Positions 1-6,743 of a DNA stretch of 10,597 nucleotides are shown here, one piece after another. The notes beneath the pieces were generated by a model. That model was not told the DNA's origin. It saw only the letters and a program-made list of their open reading frames with translations, and did not search any database. The translations under genes and the position numbers were made by a program. Source of the DNA: Paratractidigestivibacter sp963658035. Lineage in GTDB: Bacteria > Actinomycetota > Coriobacteriia > Coriobacteriales > Atopobiaceae. The stretch lies in NCBI GenBank assembly GCA_963658035.1, contig CAVKOL010000090.1, positions 1 to 10,597 of the forward strand, given 5' to 3'. Every line of letters starts with the position of its first letter. Position 1 is the stretch's first letter.

Positions 1-1
1 G

Positions 2-73
2 CTTCTTGGCGCATTGGAACGCGAGCGCGCGGCCTGCCGCTGGTTGGAGAAGTGCCTGGAGCTGTGCGACTAA
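2..73 (+). CDS. 3' end of an unidentified gene (partial)
   Basis: Only the last 23 codons are inside the window, ending at a TAA at 71-73. The visible peptide ends in LERERAACRWLEKCLELCD, a charged amphipathic helix with no frame interruption. That is compatible with a helical C-terminus of a regulator (for example a MerR-type coiled coil) but not diagnostic. A hairpin followed by a T-run lies 65 nt downstream and could end this transcript. I do not recognise the family. Confidence 0.55.
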   Translation, partial: LLGALERERAACRWLEKCLELCD

Positions 74-137
74 ATAAGCGCGGACGCCTAAGCACAAGGG
101 TGTTTTGACGCTTATGGGAAGATTCCCCGCGCGTCTC

Positions 138-189
138 GCCGCTTATGGGAAGGTAGGGGCCTCCAAACCTTCCCATAAGCGGCATTTTT
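138..189 (+). terminator. 17-bp perfect hairpin with T-run, built from a repeat unit
   Basis: Positions 138-154 and 167-183 are perfect inverted copies (core CGCTTATGGGAAGG), separated by a 12-nt loop and followed by ATTTTTC at 184-190. This is the form of an intrinsic terminator for the plus-strand gene ending at 73. A third copy of the core lies upstream in direct orientation at 109-121, exactly 31 nt before the copy at 140-152, so the hairpin is also part of a small repeat array. Confidence 0.6.
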
Positions 190-261
190 CATGGCAAGAA
201 AGGCCGCCGGGGCGGCTGGTCATTCGTTCCGGCACTCACGCGGCCCTCTTGAAAGCGGCCC

Positions 262-394
262 GCCTGACTTATCCCGGTTTAAACTCGCTTTTGCCGAGTA
301 GACTCAAACCGCCCGCGTTTGCCAACTGGGCAAACGCGGGCGGTTGTTGTTTGGCTACTCGCAGAACCGGGTTTTAAACCGGGATAAGTCAGGC
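262..394. repeat. 133-bp element with perfect 22-bp terminal inverted repeats
   Basis: The ends 262-283 and 373-394 are exact inverted copies (outer part GCCTGACTTATCCCGG, inner part GTTTAAA). Inside lie a second short inverted pair, CGAGTAG at 295-301 with CTACTCG at 355-361, and a strong central hairpin at 307-345. The whole element could fold into one long interrupted cruciform. It has no open reading frame of its own and sits in a 517-bp gap between genes. It resembles a MITE or an intergenic repeat carrying a terminator. I see no clear target-site duplication at its borders. Confidence 0.65.
307..350. terminator. GC-rich hairpin, possible bidirectional terminator
   Basis: A 17-bp perfect stem (307-323 with 329-345) closes a 5-nt loop. 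On the plus strand it is followed by GTTGTTTGG and on the minus strand by TTGAG, so both T-tracts are weak. It is nested at the centre of the 262-394 element and may be its payload. Confidence 0.45.
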
Positions 395-527
395 AGACGG
401 TACACGAGACTCTTGAGAGGCGCCACAGAGAGGCGGGACGGCTAAATTGGCGCGTCAACGCGCCGCTCAACATCGTGTCCCGATAAGGAAATCGCGCGGC
501 CCGGTCAGTCGCCGGCTGCAATGCTTT

Positions 528-554
528 TTGTCACAAGCCCGGGAGCAATATCGG
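528..554 (+). promoter_or_regulatory. Candidate promoter for the zinc-ribbon gene
   Basis: TTGTCA (528-533) resembles a -35 box. TATCGG (549-554), 15 nt later, is a poor -10 with a short spacer. Placement about 40 nt upstream of the start at 591 is reasonable, but the match is weak. Confidence 0.25.
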
Positions 555-590
555 CGCCCCGAGCGCGGCCCGCGAAGGAGGGCGATTCAA

Positions 591-863
591 ATGTCCGACG
601 AGAAGATTCCCCTGCAAAACGACGAGATGAGCGAAGTTGCCGGCGGCTTTTATTACTACGGCACGGACAAGGAAGACACCCGCTACAAGCCTTACACCGA
701 CACCGTGATCACCGTCCAGTGCCCCAAGTGCGGCAGGAGCGACAAGATGTGGTACCGGCCCTTCCTTGGCATCCAGGAAGCGGAGATCTATTGGTGCCGC
801 GCCTGTGGCTGGAAGTTCGACCGCGACGAAATGGACCACTCCGGTAGCAACGGAGAGTGGTAA
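591..863 (+). CDS. Small protein with double-glycine-type leader and four-cysteine zinc ribbon
   Basis: This encodes 90 residues. The ATG at 591 was chosen because GGAGG (577-581) sits 9 nt upstream; the frame stays open back to 447 but no ribosome site supports an earlier start. Residues 1-19 end in LQNDEMSEVAGG, which matches the consensus of double-glycine leaders of class II bacteriocins and related secreted peptides, with cleavage expected after G18-G19. The remaining 71 residues contain CPKCG (C44, C47) and WCRACG (C69, C72), a standard zinc-ribbon or rubredoxin-like knuckle pair, with many aromatic and acidic residues. No peptidase-transporter, immunity or modification gene is nearby. 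It may be a secreted or modified peptide, or an intracellular zinc-ribbon protein whose N-terminus only resembles a leader. The gene converges on lpdA, 55 nt away. Confidence 0.8.
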   Translation: MSDEKIPLQNDEMSEVAGGFYYYGTDKEDTRYKPYTDTVITVQCPKCGRSDKMWYRPFLGIQEAEIYWCRACGWKFDRDEMDHSGSNGEW

Positions 864-918
864 CCAACCGCCGCTTTACCCCTTTCGCCCGCGGCCTGCG
901 CCCGGCGCCCGGCCCCGC

Positions 919-2286
919 CTAGCGGCTGAGGTCGCGGGCAAGCTCGCCGATGGCCTCGCAGAAGGTGGGGTGCGGGTGGATGACGCGGGCCAGCTGCGCG
1001 GCCGTGAGGCCCAGCTCGACGGCCACGGCCAGCTCGCCGATCATGTCGGTCGCGCGGGGGAAGACCAGCTGAGCGCCCAAGATCACGCCGTCGTCTGCGC
1101 GGGTCACGAGCTTGATGAAGCCCGAGGGCGCGTCCTCGATCAGGCACTTGCCGTTGGAGCCGGTTACCGCCTTCGCACACTTCACGGCGATGCCCGCCGC
1201 CTTGGCCTCGGCCTCGGTCATGCCGACGCTGGCCACGTCAGGCGAGGTGTAGACGCAGCTGGGGACCACGGCCTCGTCGACCGGCGCCTCGACGCCGCAG
1301 ATGGCGGCCACGACGTTTCGCGCCTGGGCGGCGGCCACGTGCGCGAGCTGGATGTTGCCCGCCCGCGCGTCGCCGATGACCCACAGGTGCTCGACGCCCG
1401 TGGCGCCCGAGGCGTCGGCCACCACACCGCGCCCCACCTGCGGCTCGCAGCCGCAACCGGGAGCAAACAACCCCTCGATGTTGCTGCGGCGGCCCGTCGC
1501 GGCAAGCACGCCGTCGACAATAAGCTCCTGCTCGGTGCCCTTCTTGTCCAGGTAGGTCACCGTGACGGCGCCCGGCTCGCCCGCGATGCTAAGGATGCGC
1601 ACGCCGGCCTCGATGCCCATGCCCTGCTTCTTGCCCAGCATGGCCACGCGCTGCGCGATGTCCTTGTCCAACGGCGGCAGGATGCGCTCGGCCGCCTCAA
1701 GAACGTGGACCTTAACGCCCGCGTTGGAGTACATGCCGGCAATCTCCATGCCAATGACTCCGCCGCCGATGATCGCGATGCTCGAAAGCTCGACCACCTC
1801 GCCTTCCAGCAGGTCATCAGAGGTGTAGACGCCCGGCCCGTCGATGCCGGGGATGGGCACCAGGTTGGGCACAGAGCCCGTGGCGATGATAATGTCGCCC
1901 GCCTCGTAGGTCTGCCCTCCGCACTCCACGGTGCCCGGCCCCGTGATGGTCGCGTGCCCCGCGACGACCTCGACCTTGTCGGCACGCATGAGCTTGGCGA
2001 TGCCGTCGCGCAGCTGAGAGACAACCTCGTCCTTGCGCGCATGGGCCTGCTTCATGTCAAAGACCACGTTCTCGCAGGTAACGCCTGCCGCAGCCCCCGC
2101 CCCCGCGGCGTGCGCGAGCTCGGCGGCATGGATCAGCGCCTTGGTGGGGATGCAACCGCGGTTAAGGCAGGTGCCGCCCAGGTCGCGCTCCTCGAACATA
2201 ACGACGCTCTTGCCCGCGCGGGCGGCCTCGTCGGCGGCGGTGTAGCCGCCCGGGCCCGCGCCGATAACGGCGATATCGTAGTGCAT
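919..2286 (-). CDS. lpdA: Dihydrolipoyl dehydrogenase (glycine cleavage L protein)
   Basis: A 455-residue flavoprotein that reoxidises the dihydrolipoyl arm of GcvH with NAD+. The N-terminal FAD-binding motif GAGPGG is at residues 9-14. The redox-active disulfide CLNRGC is at C40 and C45. A second dinucleotide fold (IIGGGVIGMEIAGMY) lies mid-protein. The C-terminal HPHPTFCE supplies the catalytic His-Glu pair (H439, E444). Length and domain order match the family; there is no extra N-terminal lipoyl domain. The ATG at 2286 is preferred because AAGGAG lies 8 nt upstream and MHYDIAVIGAGPGG aligns with family starts. This site is fused to the lplA stop (TAAGGAG), which suggests translational coupling. 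It is the last gene of the gcv operon. Its operon position indicates service to glycine cleavage, though the enzyme could also serve other 2-oxoacid dehydrogenases. Confidence 0.95.
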   Translation of the reverse strand: MHYDIAVIGAGPGGYTAADEAARAGKSVVMFEERDLGGTCLNRGCIPTKALIHAAELAHAAGAGAAAGVTCENVVFDMKQAHARKDEVVSQLRDGIAKLMRADKVEVVAGHATITGPGTVECGGQTYEAGDIIIATGSVPNLVPIPGIDGPGVYTSDDLLEGEVVELSSIAIIGGGVIGMEIAGMYSNAGVKVHVLEAAERILPPLDKDIAQRVAMLGKKQGMGIEAGVRILSIAGEPGAVTVTYLDKKGTEQELIVDGVLAATGRRSNIEGLFAPGCGCEPQVGRGVVADASGATGVEHLWVIGDARAGNIQLAHVAAAQARNVVAAICGVEAPVDEAVVPSCVYTSPDVASVGMTEAEAKAAGIAVKCAKAVTGSNGKCLIEDAPSGFIKLVTRADDGVILGAQLVFPRATDMIGELAVAVELGLTAAQLARVIHPHPTFCEAIGELARDLSR

Positions 2287-2296
2287 GTGATTCTCC

Positions 2297-3340
2297 TTAC
2301 AGCAACATCGAGGCCAGGTCACGGGCAACCTGCTCGTCCAGGCCCTGTTGGGTTAGCGCCGAGAAGACCGCCTCGCGGCCGTCGCCGTCTGCAAGCGCCA
2401 CCCCTATGAGCAGGCGCGGGATCTCCTCGAGAAGATCGGCGTCCAGGCCGTCGGACCACAGGGCCGCCTCGACGACGCGCCCTTCTCGGCAGGTCCAGTC
2501 AAGCCTGTTGGTGCCCCACTCGAAGCGCGCCTGCGAGCTGTGCTCGAGCGGGCGGTCGTCCTTGTAGAGCCACCCGTCGCTGGCGTAGCGCTCGCGCAGG
2601 GCCGCGACGGCGGCCAAGTCCTTCTCGTCTAAGGTAAGCTCGGCCACGGGCAGGCCGTATACCTGGCCAAACGCGGTCGCCACAGCGTCTCGCACCGTGG
2701 CGCACGAAAGGCCCGGCACAAAGTCGACGAGGTTGGCCACGCGCGAACGCACCGACTTGACGCCCTTGGCGGCGAGCTTCAGCGGGTTGACGTTGAGGTA
2801 GCGCGACAGGGCCGAGCCGTCCACGTCGACCATGATCGTGCCGTGGTGGTAGCTCGTGGCCAGCGCCGGCGTCGCGGCCCCGGCACCCGCCGCGGCCCCG
2901 GCACCCGGCGTGACCCCGCGCGAGTGGTAATACGCGTGCCCGCTGAACTTCTTCCCGTCGATGGTAAGGTCGTTGCGCCCGCTCACCTGGGCATCCATGC
3001 CCAGCGTGCGCATGGCCTCGCACAGCACGCGCGTCTGCTTGACCTTGTCAAAGTCCTCAGACGGCATCAAGAAGGTGAAGTTCTGGTTGCCCAGGTCGTG
3101 GTAGACGGCGCCACCGCCGGACAAGCGCCGCGCCAGGTGTCCGCCCGCCGCGGCCAGCGCCGCGCAGTCGCACTCGTCAAGCGCGCTCTGGTTGCGGCCA
3201 ATGACCACGGTGTTCTCGTTTTGCCACAGGTACAGGATGCACAAACCGGGGGCAACCTTGCCCAGGAGATACTCCTCCAAGGCAAGGTTGCCGTAGGGGT
3301 CCACGCTATCCGAGGTGACGATGGCTAGCGTATCGATCAC
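2297..3340 (-). CDS. lplA: Lipoate-protein ligase A
   Basis: A 347-residue cytosolic enzyme that activates lipoate with ATP and transfers it to the lipoyl lysine of acceptor proteins, here most simply GcvH. The hallmark RRLSGGGAVYHDLGNQNF is at residues 71-88, the catalytic-lysine segment DGKKFSGHAYYH at 128-139 (K131 likely), and HHGTIMVDVD and AAKGVKSVRSRVANL follow. Full length, with the C-terminal accessory domain, compares well with E. coli LplA. The start is GTG at 3340, two bases beyond the gcvPB stop, with GAGGAG just upstream inside the end of gcvPB. Oddity: a Gly/Ala/Pro-rich insert at about residues 143-162, between the catalytic loop and the HHG motif, arises from an 18-nt in-frame tandem duplication. 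Placement inside the operon suggests dedicated scavenged-lipoate loading. Confidence 0.94.
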   Translation of the reverse strand: MIDTLAIVTSDSVDPYGNLALEEYLLGKVAPGLCILYLWQNENTVVIGRNQSALDECDCAALAAAGGHLARRLSGGGAVYHDLGNQNFTFLMPSEDFDKVKQTRVLCEAMRTLGMDAQVSGRNDLTIDGKKFSGHAYYHSRGVTPGAGAAAGAGAATPALATSYHHGTIMVDVDGSALSRYLNVNPLKLAAKGVKSVRSRVANLVDFVPGLSCATVRDAVATAFGQVYGLPVAELTLDEKDLAAVAALRERYASDGWLYKDDRPLEHSSQARFEWGTNRLDWTCREGRVVEAALWSDGLDADLLEEIPRLLIGVALADGDGREAVFSALTQQGLDEQVARDLASMLL

Positions 3341-3342
3341 GT

Positions 3343-4779
3343 CTACTCCTCGTCAAAGGCATAGCGCAGGCGCGGCTTGCGGGCGGCGCCCACCTCGTCG
3401 GGGCGGCCGATCGCGCAGGTAAACGGCGCGTGGTGGAGCTTCTCGCCGTCCGATTGCGCCTCGTCGTGGATGGTGCGTAGGATGTCCACCAAACCGTCCA
3501 AGGTCTCGGGCGACTCGGTCTCGGTGGGCTCGACCATCAGGGCCTCGTGGACGATCAGCGGGAAGTACATGGTGGGCGGGTGCACGCCAAAGTCCAGCAT
3601 GCGCTTGGCCACGTCCATGGCGCTGGCACCCGTGTCGTGCTTCAAGGGCTCGATGTCCATGACGAACTCGTGCATGCAACGCTCGCCAAACGGCACGCTG
3701 TAGATGTCGCACAGGCGCTTGAGCAGGTAGTTTGCGTTGAGAACCGCGTTGGCCGAGGCCTCGGGGATGCCCTCTTTGCCCAGCGTCAGGATGTAGGCCA
3801 GGGCGCGCACGACCACAGTGAAGTTGCCGTAGAAGCTGCGCACGCGGCCAATGGAGGCAGACGGCGAGAAGAACTCGTAGCCCGTCTCGCCCTCGCGTAC
3901 CAAAGGCCCGGGCAGGAATTGGGCCAGGAACTCCTTGCAGCCCACGGGGCCCGAGCCGGGGCCGCCACCGCCGTGAGGCGTGGAGAAGGTCTTGTGCAGG
4001 TTGAGGTGCACGCAGTCGAAGCCCATGTCGCCGGGGCGCACGTGGCCCATGACGGCGTTGAGGTTGGCGCCGTCGTAGTAGCACAGGCCGCCCGCCTCGT
4101 GGACGATGCGCGTGATCTCCAAGATGTTGGGGTCGAAAAGGCCCAGCGTGTTGGGGTTGGTGAGCATGAGACCCGCGGTGTCTTCTCCCACAGCGGCGGC
4201 CAGGGCGTCCAGGTCGACGCCGCCCTGCTCATTGGAGGGCACGGCCACGACGTCGTAGCCCACCATGGCGGCCGAGGCGGGGTTGGTGCCGTGCGCCGAG
4301 TCGGGGACGATGATCTTGGTGCGGGCCGCGTCGCCGCGCGACAGGTGGTAGGCGCGAATGAGCTGCAGGCCGGTAAACTCGCCGTGGGCGCCGGCGGCGG
4401 GCTGCAGGGTCATGGCGTCCATGCCCGCGATCTCGCACAGCATCGAGGTGGTTTTGGCAAGCACCTCAAGGCAGCCCTGCGCCGTGGAGGCGGGCTGCAG
4501 CGGGTGGATGCCGGTGAAACCGGGAAGGGCGGCCAGCTCTTCGTCGACGCGCGGGTTGTACTTCATGGTGCACGAACCCAGGGGGTAGAAGCCGTCGTTC
4601 ACGCCGTGGGTCTGCTTGGCCAGCTCGGTGTAGTGGCGGCCCAGGTCGACCTCGGCGATCTGCGGCAGGCGCGGGGCCTGTGTGCGAGCGGCCGCCCCAA
4701 AGTCAACGACGGGCACGTCGCAGGCGGGGATAAGGTCGAGCTTGCGCCCGGGCTTGCTGCGCTCGAACAAGAGCTCCAT
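3343..4779 (-). CDS. gcvPB: Glycine decarboxylase (P protein) subunit 2
   Basis: A 478-residue C-terminal half of the two-subunit PLP-dependent P protein, which decarboxylates glycine and passes the aminomethyl group to lipoyl-GcvH. The PLP site is clear: HLNLHKTFSTPHGGGGPG, with the Schiff-base lysine at K263. Family blocks YPLGSCTMKYNPR, LQPAAGAHGEFTGL, SAHGTNPASA and YYDGANLNAVMG are intact. The frame stays open upstream to 5109, but the true start is the ATG at 4779: it shares one base with the gcvPA stop (TAATG), and MELLFERSKPGRK is the usual N-terminus. This overlap implies coupled translation and matched amounts of the two P halves. Confidence 0.96.
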   Translation of the reverse strand: MELLFERSKPGRKLDLIPACDVPVVDFGAAARTQAPRLPQIAEVDLGRHYTELAKQTHGVNDGFYPLGSCTMKYNPRVDEELAALPGFTGIHPLQPASTAQGCLEVLAKTTSMLCEIAGMDAMTLQPAAGAHGEFTGLQLIRAYHLSRGDAARTKIIVPDSAHGTNPASAAMVGYDVVAVPSNEQGGVDLDALAAAVGEDTAGLMLTNPNTLGLFDPNILEITRIVHEAGGLCYYDGANLNAVMGHVRPGDMGFDCVHLNLHKTFSTPHGGGGPGSGPVGCKEFLAQFLPGPLVREGETGYEFFSPSASIGRVRSFYGNFTVVVRALAYILTLGKEGIPEASANAVLNANYLLKRLCDIYSVPFGERCMHEFVMDIEPLKHDTGASAMDVAKRMLDFGVHPPTMYFPLIVHEALMVEPTETESPETLDGLVDILRTIHDEAQSDGEKLHHAPFTCAIGRPDEVGAARKPRLRYAFDEE

Positions 4780-6098
4780 TAGGCAAGCACCTCCTTGATG
4801 GCGCCGAGAAGCGCGTCGATTTGCGTCTTGGTGTTGAGCTCGGTGCAGCACCACAGGATGCCGCGGCTGGTGGGCAGGCCGCCCAGGATGCCGCGGGCCT
4901 CCAAGGCCGAAAGCAGCGCGTCTGCACTGGTGCCGGCCGGGCAGCTGGTGAGAAACTCGTTGAAGTAGGGGCCGTCGTTTTGCAGCTCGAAGCCCAGCTG
5001 GGCCAGGCCCGCGGCCAGGTAGTGGGCGTGCGCGGCCGAGTTTTGCGCGACGCGCGCCAGGCCGTCGGGGCCCATCGCGGCCAGGTAGACCGATGCGGTC
5101 ATCGCGCACAGCGCCTCGTTAGAGCAGATGTTGCTCGAGGCCTTCTCGCGTCGAATGTGTTGCTCGCGGGCCTGCAGGGTCAAGACAAAGGCGCGCTTGC
5201 CCTCGGCGTCGGTGGTCTGGCCCACGATGCGGCCGGGCAGCTTGCGCATGTTCTTCTCGGTGGTGGCCATGTAACCCAGGTAGGGGCCGCCAAAGGCCAG
5301 GGGCATGCCCAGGGGCTGGCCCTCGCCCACGGCCACGTCGGCACCCAGCTTGGCCGGGCACTCCAGGGCGCCCAGGCTAATGGGGTTGGCGCTCATGATG
5401 AGCTTGGCGCCCGCCTCGTGGGCCGCGGCGGCCAGGGCCGCGACGTCCTCGATCGAGCCGTAGTAGTTGGGGCTCTGGACCAGGACCGAGGCGTACGTGT
5501 TGCCGGTCAGCGCGGCGGCAAGCTCGGCCGCCGAGGTGGTGAGGCCCTTCTCCCCCACCTTGGTCACGGCGATGCCGCGGCTCGCGCAGTAGGTGCCCAG
5601 CACCTCCTGGACCTGCGGGTCCACGCCGCCGCACACCACGACGCCGGATTTCTTGCGCTCCTCCAGCATGATGACGGCCTCGGCGGCAGCGGTCGCGCCG
5701 TCGTAGACCGAGGCGTTGCTCACGTCCATACCGGTGAGCTCGCAGATCTGGGTCTGGTACTCAAAGATGCTCTGCAGGACGCCCTGGCTAATCTCGGCCT
5801 GGTAGGGCGTGTAGGCGGTGACGAACTCCTCCTTGGAGGTCACGGTCTTCACGATCGAGGGGATGTAGTGGTTGTAGGCGCCGGCGCCGCGAAAGATGCT
5901 CTTGAAGCGCGTGTTCTTCTCGGCAATGGCGGCGACCTCTTGGGCGACCTCAAGCTCGCTCATGCCGCAGGGCAGGTCGAGCTCGGTCACGCGGGCCTCG
6001 GCGGGAACGATGTCGTAGAGCTCGTCGATGCTGCCAAGGCCACATGCGGCGAGAAGAACGTCACGCTCTTCCGGGGTCGCGGGGATATAGCTACCCAT
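4779..6098 (-). CDS. gcvPA: Glycine decarboxylase (P protein) subunit 1
   Basis: A 439-residue N-terminal half of the split P protein; it pairs with GcvPB to form the active decarboxylase. Recognisable family blocks are MGSYIPATPEERDVLL at the start, FRGAGAYNHYIPSIV near residue 70, TAYTPYQAEISQGVLQ, FEYQTQICELTGMDVSNAS and LTLQAREQHIRREKASSNIC. The length matches the usual single-domain subunit. Its ATG at 6098 has AAAGGAC about 7 nt upstream and follows the gcvH stop after 30 nt. It overlaps gcvPB by one base. Confidence 0.96.
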   Translation of the reverse strand: MGSYIPATPEERDVLLAACGLGSIDELYDIVPAEARVTELDLPCGMSELEVAQEVAAIAEKNTRFKSIFRGAGAYNHYIPSIVKTVTSKEEFVTAYTPYQAEISQGVLQSIFEYQTQICELTGMDVSNASVYDGATAAAEAVIMLEERKKSGVVVCGGVDPQVQEVLGTYCASRGIAVTKVGEKGLTTSAAELAAALTGNTYASVLVQSPNYYGSIEDVAALAAAAHEAGAKLIMSANPISLGALECPAKLGADVAVGEGQPLGMPLAFGGPYLGYMATTEKNMRKLPGRIVGQTTDAEGKRAFVLTLQAREQHIRREKASSNICSNEALCAMTASVYLAAMGPDGLARVAQNSAAHAHYLAAGLAQLGFELQNDGPYFNEFLTSCPAGTSADALLSALEARGILGGLPTSRGILWCCTELNTKTQIDALLGAIKEVLA

Positions 6099-6128
6099 GT
6101 GCTGTCCTTTGCGTTTGGGGCGGGCGGG

Positions 6129-6515
6129 TTACTCGGCCTCGGCGGCGCACAGGGCCTCGTAGGCGTCGGCCTCCAGAAGCTCCTCGGTCTCGCTGATGGC
6201 GTTCACCTTGACAAACCAGGCGCCGTAGGGGTCCTGGTTGATGGACTCGGGCGCGTCCAGAAGCTCCTCGTTGACGGCGCAGACGGTGCCGCTCACGGGC
6301 GAGAAGACGTCCGAGACGGCCTTGACCGACTCGACGTCGGCAAAGGACTCGCCGCAGGTCACAGAGTCGCCCTCCTCGGGGAGGTTGACAAAGACCAGGT
6401 CGCCCAGGGCCTTCTGGGCGTAATCGGTGAGGCCAACGACGGCCACGCCAGTGTTGTCGAGCTTGACCCACTCGTGGGACTTCGTGTACTTGAGATCTGC
6501 GGGTGCGGTTGCCAT
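6129..6515 (-). CDS. gcvH: Glycine cleavage system H protein (lipoyl carrier)
   Basis: A 128-residue lipoylated shuttle between the P, T and L proteins. SHEWVKLDNTGVAVVGLTDYAQ (residues 13-34) is the classic H-protein start, GDLVFVNLPEEGD follows, and the lipoyl hairpin VESVKAVSDVFSP places the modified lysine at K65. Length is normal. The ATG at 6515 has an AAAGGAA ribosome site. The lplA gene three positions downstream probably loads this lysine. It is separated from gcvT by an unusually long 228-bp gap, so gcvH may have some independent expression. Confidence 0.96.
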   Translation of the reverse strand: MATAPADLKYTKSHEWVKLDNTGVAVVGLTDYAQKALGDLVFVNLPEEGDSVTCGESFADVESVKAVSDVFSPVSGTVCAVNEELLDAPESINQDPYGAWFVKVNAISETEELLEADAYEALCAAEAE

Positions 6516-6695
6516 GACGGTTCCTTTCGATATAGGTTTGGCTATCCGGCCCCGGCGGGCGCCGAGGCTGGTTGCTTGCTTGGGTTGGTTTGGTGCTTGG
6601 GGGTGCAGGTGGCGAGAAGGGCGGACTGCGGGTTGTCCCCGAGCGGGCTGATCGCGGGCGGGCCGGGCCGGGCTCAGGGAATGCGGCCCCGACCC

Positions 6696-6737
6696 GCCGC
6701 GGTCTTCTCGCCGCGGCCTTCTCGCCGCGGTCTTCTG
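6696..6737. repeat. Three tandem 14-bp units in the gcvT-gcvH gap
   Basis: Units at 6696-6709, 6710-6723 and 6724-6737 read GCCGCGGTCTTCTC with one or two changes (C at the eighth position of the second unit, G at the end of the third). On the transcribed minus strand they read as runs of GGCGAGAAGACC, a motif that recurs in other gaps of this window. The rest of the 6516-6743 gap is GC-rich with several short possible stems but no open frame I can support. No convincing internal promoter was found for gcvH. Confidence 0.7.
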
Positions 6738-6743
6738 GGCCGC

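Noticed and set aside
105..377. Small plus-strand gene in the left gap
   Set aside because: It runs through two large inverted repeats and has no ribosome site; coding potential is not supported.
447..590. Earlier start for the zinc-ribbon gene
   Set aside because: The added residues are Arg-rich without similarity to the family, and only the ATG at 591 has a GGAGG site.
2287..2328. Earlier start for lpdA at 2328
   Set aside because: It would run into the end of lplA and add residues not seen in the family; the ATG at 2286 has a good ribosome site.
766..2409. Long plus-strand open frame of 547 codons
   Set aside because: It lies antisense to lpdA and the end of lplA, has low-complexity composition, and is a GC-rich shadow frame.
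4780..5109. Upstream extension of gcvPB by 110 codons
   Set aside because: The extension is the wrong frame of gcvPA. The ATG at 4779 overlaps the gcvPA stop and gives the normal N-terminus.
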